NCBI RefSeq assembly: GCF_030052815.1
Contig: NW_026614715.1
Coordinates: 1 to 64,000, forward strand
Direction of reading: 5' to 3'
Length of the DNA: 64,000 nucleotides
From: Hevea brasiliensis
Lineage: Eukaryota > Streptophyta > Magnoliopsida > Malpighiales > Euphorbiaceae
Below, piece after piece: positions 58,283 to 64,000 of the stretch (the first letter of the stretch is position 1; every line of letters begins with the position of its first letter). The position numbers and the translations under genes were made by a program. The notes beneath the pieces are model-generated. The model made no database searches and had not been told where the DNA came from. It worked only from the letters and a program-made list of their open reading frames with translations.

Positions 58283-58795
58283 AAGAGATCAGAGGAGAGT
58301 TCTTATCCGATTCTCACCTAAAAATTTTAATAAATATTTAAAAGAGATCGGAGGAGAGTTCTTATCCGATTCTCACCTAAAAATTTTAATAAATATTTAA
58401 AAGAGATCGGAGGAGAGTTCTTATCCGATTCTCACCTAAAAATTTTAATAAATATTTAAAAGAGATCGGAGGAGAGTTCTTATCCGATTCTCACCTAAAA
58501 ATTTTTATAAACATTTAAAAGAGATCGGAGGAGAGTTCTTATCCGATTCTCACCTAAAAATTTTTATAAACATTTAAAAGAGATCGGAGGAGAGTTCTTA
58601 TCCGATTCTCACCTAAAAATTTTAATAAATATTTAAAAGAGATCGGAGGAGAGTTCTTATCCGATTCTCAAGCCTAAAAATTTTAATAAATATTTTAAAG
58701 AGATCGGAGGAGAGTTCTTATCCGATTCTCAACCAAAATTTTCATAAATATTTAAAGGAGATCGGAGGAGAGTTCCTATTCGATTCCCAAATTAA
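58283..58795 (+). repeat. LTR hairpin repeat array, solo-LTR copy (9 units)
   Basis: Nine units of 59-60 bp starting near 58283, 58342, 58401, 58460, 58519, 58578, 58637, 58697 and 58757. The first seven are nearly identical, unlike the diverged six units in the complete element, which points to recent local expansion. Each carries the gagatcgga / tccgattctc hairpin. Confidence 0.9.
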
Positions 58796-60084
58796 ATTTT
58801 AACAAATACGTAAAATGATCTCCCTTAAAATAAAACTAATACGCAACAGCAACTCACTAATGTTGTCTCATTTACTTATGTATCTTGGTAATCTGAATTA
58901 GTGAAAAATAAAATATTCCTTTTTGTCAAAAGGATTAACATTTCCATTCAAACCCTCCTAACTATCAATTCTAATTTATAAAGAATGTGAAGTTAAATCT
59001 GCTTACCCTCATTGAGGGACGAGGTGGGGTGCCTAACACCTTCCCCACCCGTTTATGGACCCCGAACCTAGAATCTCTGTTTTTGAAGTGGTTTCATTTT
59101 AATTTATTTTCGCAAATGGTTTTCTTTAATTTCTCTCAAAATTAAAGTGGCGACTCCTCACTCTTTCCCACTTCGGTGAGTATTCGTCCAGGCGACCGCA
59201 AAACACCTTGCGACAAAGGTTGTAATAATTTTTGGATTATAATTTCATTTATTTAGTTCTTGTAAATTTACCTTGGTATGCCAAGGATTACTATGTAATT
59301 GGATTGCAAGAAGATCAAGGAGGTCAAGAGCATTGGTGGGACCAGTGGGAGGAATTCAAGATCAAGTGTTGATTATGTACTTCTTCAGCAACTCTTGTAA
59401 AATGAATGAATGAAATGCACCTAGGAATGCCCTGATTCAATTCTTGGTGGCTCAGAATTGAATCCCTTAGAAAGTCCATGATCATACCATATTAACTGTT
59501 TATCCATGAATGCATGAGATGTATGTGAATGTATGCAAGTATATGATATATGCATGCTAAATAGATAATGTGCAAAGTGAGACCTTAATAGTAATTAGGA
59601 TGACCATAAACTCTTCCAAACAAATGATTAAGTTGCAAATGCTATAATTAAAGTAATTATAACATGGGCCCTCCATTGAGGTAATTATTTTAAGAAATTT
59701 TAAATACTTGCATAAGATGCAATTAATTTAAGAGATTTTCTTAAGAATAATTATTAAGCATGAGATGTTGTAAATATGTAAATAGTTTGGTGGCCAATAT
59801 TGGGTGTACCTGAGGACATTAAAATTATTTGCATAATTACTGGCTCAATGGGATCAACTTAACTAATGCAAGATAAGTCAATAATGAATGTTCTTGAGAT
59901 TTTGAGCATTAGGGGCTAGGTAAAGGATTGAACCTCACATGAGATGTGATGGGCAAGGAGTTGCTCACTTATAGTTTATTGTAATTCCAATAATGGATGT
60001 ACCTGAGGATGATCAATAGAATTATAAGAATTCAATCACCCACTAGAAATCCATACAACTAGGAAATCCATCAATAGAATGTAA

Positions 60085-61775
60085 TAGACCTGAGATAACA
60101 CAGTTATCTTGTGTATAGGTGATTTGAGTTTGATATTGCTTTCATACTTGTACTGTGTATGGGTATATGGGTATGTGTTGGCTTCTACTAGTTATATATG
60201 GAGGTAGGTATTGATCAAGATGGAATCTGTTACTCTAAGTAAATAGGGATAAAATCCTATGTTCATTTAATTATTTTTGATGTTTCAAGTTCTTGGCCAG
60301 GACAGATAGATTTAATCAGAAAAAAGTTTCTGATGAGAAAATCTTTTTAATCAAGAATTATAATTAAAAGAGAACATGATATTCATAGCAAATGGGGTTT
60401 GACATAAACCATGACTCCAACTCGAATTAGGATTTTGTGACAGAGAGATTCTAGTGCATGGTAACATATGATAAAAGGTTCATTTAAGGTATTCCTCATT
60501 ACTGATTGGATGGCCATGGCATGCTATGCTAGGTGTTAACCATGGTCTATGAGATGCCTAAAATGACTTAGAGAAATCATTTATGGTAAGAAAGAGTTCT
60601 GATGATATTAAGAGTTAATATTATATCTCATTGCCAATTAGTGATGAGCCTAGTGAGTCACACATATACACAAGTAATCACCAAGTTAAATGTGATTTAA
60701 TTAATTAGTTAAAGAGTTTAATTGATTAATTAAATAGGTTTGGTTTGCAATTAGATTGCAAAGTCCCTAGCATAACTTGAAACCAAATATAGGTTATTGG
60801 ATATATAGTATAAGTTAAATTTATATTTAAAGTGTTTAAATATGAATTTAATTATGAGAAATTAATTAATAAAGATTAATTAATTAATTTATATTTGATA
60901 TAAATTGATTAGAAGAGGAGAAATAATTATTTTGGGTTGAGAACTCAAAATTACAACACAAGGGTAATTTGGTCATTTCACAGGGTGACATGTGGCACCA
61001 TGAGATGGTGACACATGGCACCATGAGATGGTGACACATGGCACCATATAAGCTTGCCACTTGTCTTCCAATCATGTAAGATGATCAAAGTCAAGATTAA
61101 ACCTAGCTTTGAAACTTAGCTTAATATGATTAGGTCAATTAAAATTAAGGTGCAATCAGAAGATGACATGTGGCAAAAGTTTTAAGTAATGACCTAATTA
61201 TATAATGTGATGTTATGAAAGAATGAAATAACAATCTGATTTTTCTCTAAAAGGTGCTGCCACCCAAGAGGCTCTCTTCCTCTCTTCTTCTTCATCTCTC
61301 ATCAATTCAAAGAGAGTTGCCCATATTCTCTTGAATTAAAATTGCTAGAAATTGTTTCTAGTGTCCAATATACATCTACAACCTCCCTGAAGGCAAATCC
61401 CTATTTTCTAATTGGTTGGCAAGGCTTGAGAAGCTGTTCAAGGGGCTTCCATAGGTGATCTTGGTGTGGACAACTAGAGGGATAACAATTGGGGTCCTAG
61501 GATCTTCCCAAAGGTACCAAACACATCTACAATGTATCAAAAGATTAGTGCACATGCTCTTGAATTAATCTAGGGTCCTAATGAATTAATTTGTTAATTC
61601 TAAAATCTTAAATGGAAAATGTAGATCCAAATAAATATTAAAAGTGTTTTAATATGCAATTAGACATTGAAATCAATTAGGTATATAATGAATCTTGCAT
61701 GATGCATGAGACCCTAGAAGAAAATTTTTGAATTCAATGTTCTAATCTGATAATTTTTATGCTTCTGCTCCTTCA
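60085..61775 (+). mobile_element. Second copia LTR copy, 5'-truncated
   Basis: Matches 37480-39058 at roughly 90% by eye, but lacks the first ~0.45 kb of the LTR. It ends ccttca before the PBS. Within it, 60988-61050 has a hairpin unit duplicated. 61185-61345 is the block also found at 9831-9992. Confidence 0.8.
60988..61050. repeat. Duplicated inverted repeat in copia LTR
   Basis: gtggcaccatgagatggtgacacat is present as two tandem units (first copy of the LTR has one). Each folds into a hairpin. Confidence 0.7.
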
Positions 61776-61777
61776 AT

Positions 61778-61790
61778 TGGTATTAGAGCC
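61778..61790 (+). other. Copia primer binding site, second copy
   Basis: TGGTATTAGAGCC, with one C-to-T change from the initiator tRNA-Met type PBS, two bases after the LTR end. Confidence 0.8.
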
Positions 61791-63358
61791 ACTATATTTG
61801 CCATTTAGATTATTTAATATGAAATTTAATTGTGTGATTTGATTAAAAATTTGATTGATCATTGCTGGTTGGATGTCCATGTGTGGCAGCACACATGGTG
61901 GAGTCACTATAAGTGGCGGATTCAATAGCACCTCAATGGTGCGCATGGTATGGACTTCAATTGTGCAATTGTTGTATGCTTTGATGCCCATAATTATGCC
62001 TATGTGTAATTAAATTATTTAATTAGAATTATAATCACACAATTAAATTTTTTTGAATGTGATTCAAATCTGAATTTTTCAATTTGTTTGAATGTAATTC
62101 AAATCTGAAATTTTAAATTTGTTTGAATGTGATTTAAATCTGAATTTTTAAATTTGTTTGAATGAGATTCAAATCTGGATTTTTAAGTTGAATATGAGAT
62201 ATTCAATTTAATTTTAGTATATATGTTTTATTTAATTGTTAAATAGTGATATGCATGATAGATGGTTATGGATAATAAAAGACCAATGTGATTGGATTTA
62301 TTTCTTTTATGTTTCTTTGGGTTGTAAATTAATTAATTTATTTTAGTGGCATGTATTATAAAGGTTGTAATATTTTTGGGTTATAATTTCATTTATTTGG
62401 TTATTGTAAATTCACCTTGGCACATGCCAAGGATTACAATGTAATGGATTGCAAGAAGATCAAGGAGGTCAAGAGCATTAATGGGACCAGTGAGAGGAAT
62501 TCAAGATCAAGTGTTGATTATATACTCCTTCAGTAACTTTTGTAATATGAATGAATGAAATGCACCTAGGAATGGCCTGATTCAATTCTTGGTGGCTCAG
62601 AATTGAATCCCTTAGAAAGTCCATGATCATACCATATTTATATATTTATCCATGGATGCATGAGATGTATGGGAATGTATGCAAGTATATGATATATGCA
62701 TGCTAATTGGATAATGTACAAAGTGAGACCATAATAGTAATTAGGCCGACCACAAAATCTTCCAAAACAAATGATTAAGTTAGAAATGGTATCATTAAAG
62801 GTAATTATATCATGGGCCCTCCATTGAGGCAATTATTTTAAGAAATTTTAAATACTTACATATGATGCAATTAATTTAAGAGATTTTCTTAAGAATAATT
62901 GCTAAGCATGAGATGTTGTAAATACGTAAATGGTTTGGTGGCCAATAATGGATGTGTCTAAGGACATTAAAATTATTTGCATGTTTACTAGCTCAATGAG
63001 ATCAACTTAACTAATGCAAGATAAGTCAATAATAGATGTGCCAGAGATTTTGAGCATTAAGGGCTAGGTAAAAGGATTGAATCTCACATGAGATGTGATG
63101 GGCAAGGAGTTGCTCACTTACAGTTTATTGTAATTCCAATAATGGATGTGCCTGAGGATGATCAGTAAGACTATAAGAATTCAATCACCCACTAGAAATC
63201 CATCCAACAAGGATTTTCATTTTCTACTTTGGAAGTGTAGGATTTGCTAAGTTAGTGGGAGGACCAATTTGATTAAAAGATCATAATCATTTTGGTTAAA
63301 TACATGATACATTTATTAATTAATCTAGTTATTTTTTACAGTTAATTTTCTAATAATA
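61791..63358 (+). other. Copia 5' leader, second copy
   Basis: 1.57-kb untranslated leader between PBS and gag. It matches the first leader copy, including an undisturbed version of the Ogre solo-LTR target at 62345-62365. Tandem gattcaaatctgaattttt units lie at 62050-62190. Sequence after about 63200 is unique to this copy and leads into gag. Confidence 0.75.
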
Positions 63359-64000
63359 ATGAGCACACCACAACCACCACCATCCAATATCCTTGCGAGC
63401 ATACTTGATCACAATAGGTTGACAGGACCTAATCTTTCAGATTGGCTAAGAAATTTGAAACTTGTCCTGAACCTTGAACATATAGGATATGTTCTAGACT
63501 CATAGGTTCCTGGTCCCTTACCTCCAGAGGCCACGCAAGAGGAGCATGAAACTTTGGACAAGTGGAAGGAGCATGATATGAGAGCCAAGTGTTACATCTT
63601 GCTTCTATGAGTAATGAGTTACAGAAGCAATATAAGAACATGCAATATGCAAGTGAGATCCTCCTTCACCTACAAGAGTTATATGGTGAACATAGCAAGA
63701 ATGACAGGTATGAGATATCTAGGCAGTTATTTCGCATGAGGATGTCTGAGGGACAGAATGTTGAGGATCATGTCCACAAGATGATTCGGCTGATTGAGTA
63801 GCTGGAATATCTTGACTTTCACATGGATTTCCAACTACAGACAGATTTGATCCTTCAGTCCCTTCCTGAGTCATTTGTAAATTTTGTGACAAATTTCCAT
63901 ATGACTAAGCAGGAATACACCTTGGCTGGTTTACTTAACATGCTGGTTATTACTTAAAAGAATATGTCAGGCAATAAAGGAAAAGAGGTAGCTTTGATTG
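63359..64000 (+). pseudogene. Ty1/copia gag, partial, broken
   Basis: ATG at 63359: MSTPQPPPSNILASILDHNR, then LTGPNLSDWLRNLKLVLNLE, the usual start of plant copia gag (UBN2-type). A TAG follows LDS near 63502. A one-base loss near 63594 shifts the frame in CYILASMSNEL. The open part 63589-63801 gives LQKQYKNMQYASEILLHLQE and QNVEDHVHKMIRLIE. A TAG at 63799-63801 stands for a likely CAG, after which LDFHMDFQLQTDLILQSLPE continues. The zinc knuckle and pol lie beyond the window. Gag would form the particle shell; this copy cannot as read. Confidence 0.85.

Larger units (their letters stand above)
39746..59215 (+). mobile_element. Solo LTR of the Ogre family, with two nested insertions
   Basis: Starts TGTCGACACT and ends TTGCGACA, flanked by aaggt at 39741-39745 and 59216-59220. 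The related leader at 62345-62365 shows the undisturbed site. Without its insertions it is about 6.1 kb and has the same content as the LTRs of the complete element, but is clearly diverged. It holds the R1 solo LTR (40506-44690) inside antisense gene 1 and the two-LTR element (46394-55552) in the 5' leader of antisense gene 1. It represents a different, older insertion than 12004-35487. Confidence 0.9.
39074..60084 (+). other. Copia 5' leader, first copy, interrupted
   Basis: Leader sequence 39074-39745 continues at 59221 after the inserted Ogre solo LTR, and runs to about 60060. It matches 61791-63200 in the second copy. No coding sequence is seen. After 'cactagaaatccat' it diverges into a ~25-base filler and then joins LTR sequence at about 60085 instead of reaching gag. 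Confidence 0.7.

Overview
The window is intergenic DNA from a flowering plant, most likely a dicot. I see no single-copy host gene, no tRNA or rRNA, and nothing prokaryotic. Nearly everything can be assigned to nested LTR retrotransposons of lineages found only in plants (Athila, Tekay/Del-type, Ogre/Tat, Ty1/copia). Six insertions show clear 5-bp target-site duplications (TSDs), so their order can be read. Species cannot be told from the sequence; Malpighiales-like is only an impression.

Layout. 1-9320 is an Athila-type Ty3/gypsy element on the minus strand (RT, protease, gag, PBS, 5' LTR). Its gag is split by a 4.0-kb solo LTR of family R1 (2773-6797, TSD cctcc). 9321-9992 holds fragments of older copia elements. 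From 9993 to the window end runs a Ty1/copia element: its LTR starts at 9993 and its gag lies at 63359-64000. Its LTR was hit by a Tekay-like solo LTR (10297-37322, TSD taaat), which was itself hit by a complete 23.5-kb Ogre/Tat element (12004-35487, TSD gcagc). The copia leader was hit by an Ogre-family solo LTR (39746-59215, TSD aaggt). That solo LTR received an inverted R1 solo LTR (40506-44690, TSD tttac) and a non-autonomous Tekay-type element with two 4.0-kb LTRs around a coding-free 1.1-kb centre (46394-55552, TSD aattt). Part of the copia LTR plus leader is repeated in tandem at 60085-63358.

The Ogre element has 5.77-kb LTRs, a PBS like that reported for Ogre, an extra ORF1 before gag, gag, protease with G-patch, a probable intron, RT, RNase H, integrase and a long 3' untranslated region. 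Most reading frames carry small indels and stops.

Three things stand out. (1) The Ogre 3' UTR carries ten hairpins with GNRA tetraloops, a constant AAAA bulge and lower stems that co-vary. (2) Every Ogre LTR carries two antisense transcription units in U3, each with its own TATA box: one encodes a 'putative gypsy-type transposon' domain plus coiled coil with a ~61-nt intron, the other an unrecognised ~100-residue protein conserved between copies. (3) Differences between paired LTRs cluster at CAG/CTG/CGG sites as indels and non-transition changes, which suggests methylation-linked sequencing error and warns against reading the broken frames or LTR ages literally.
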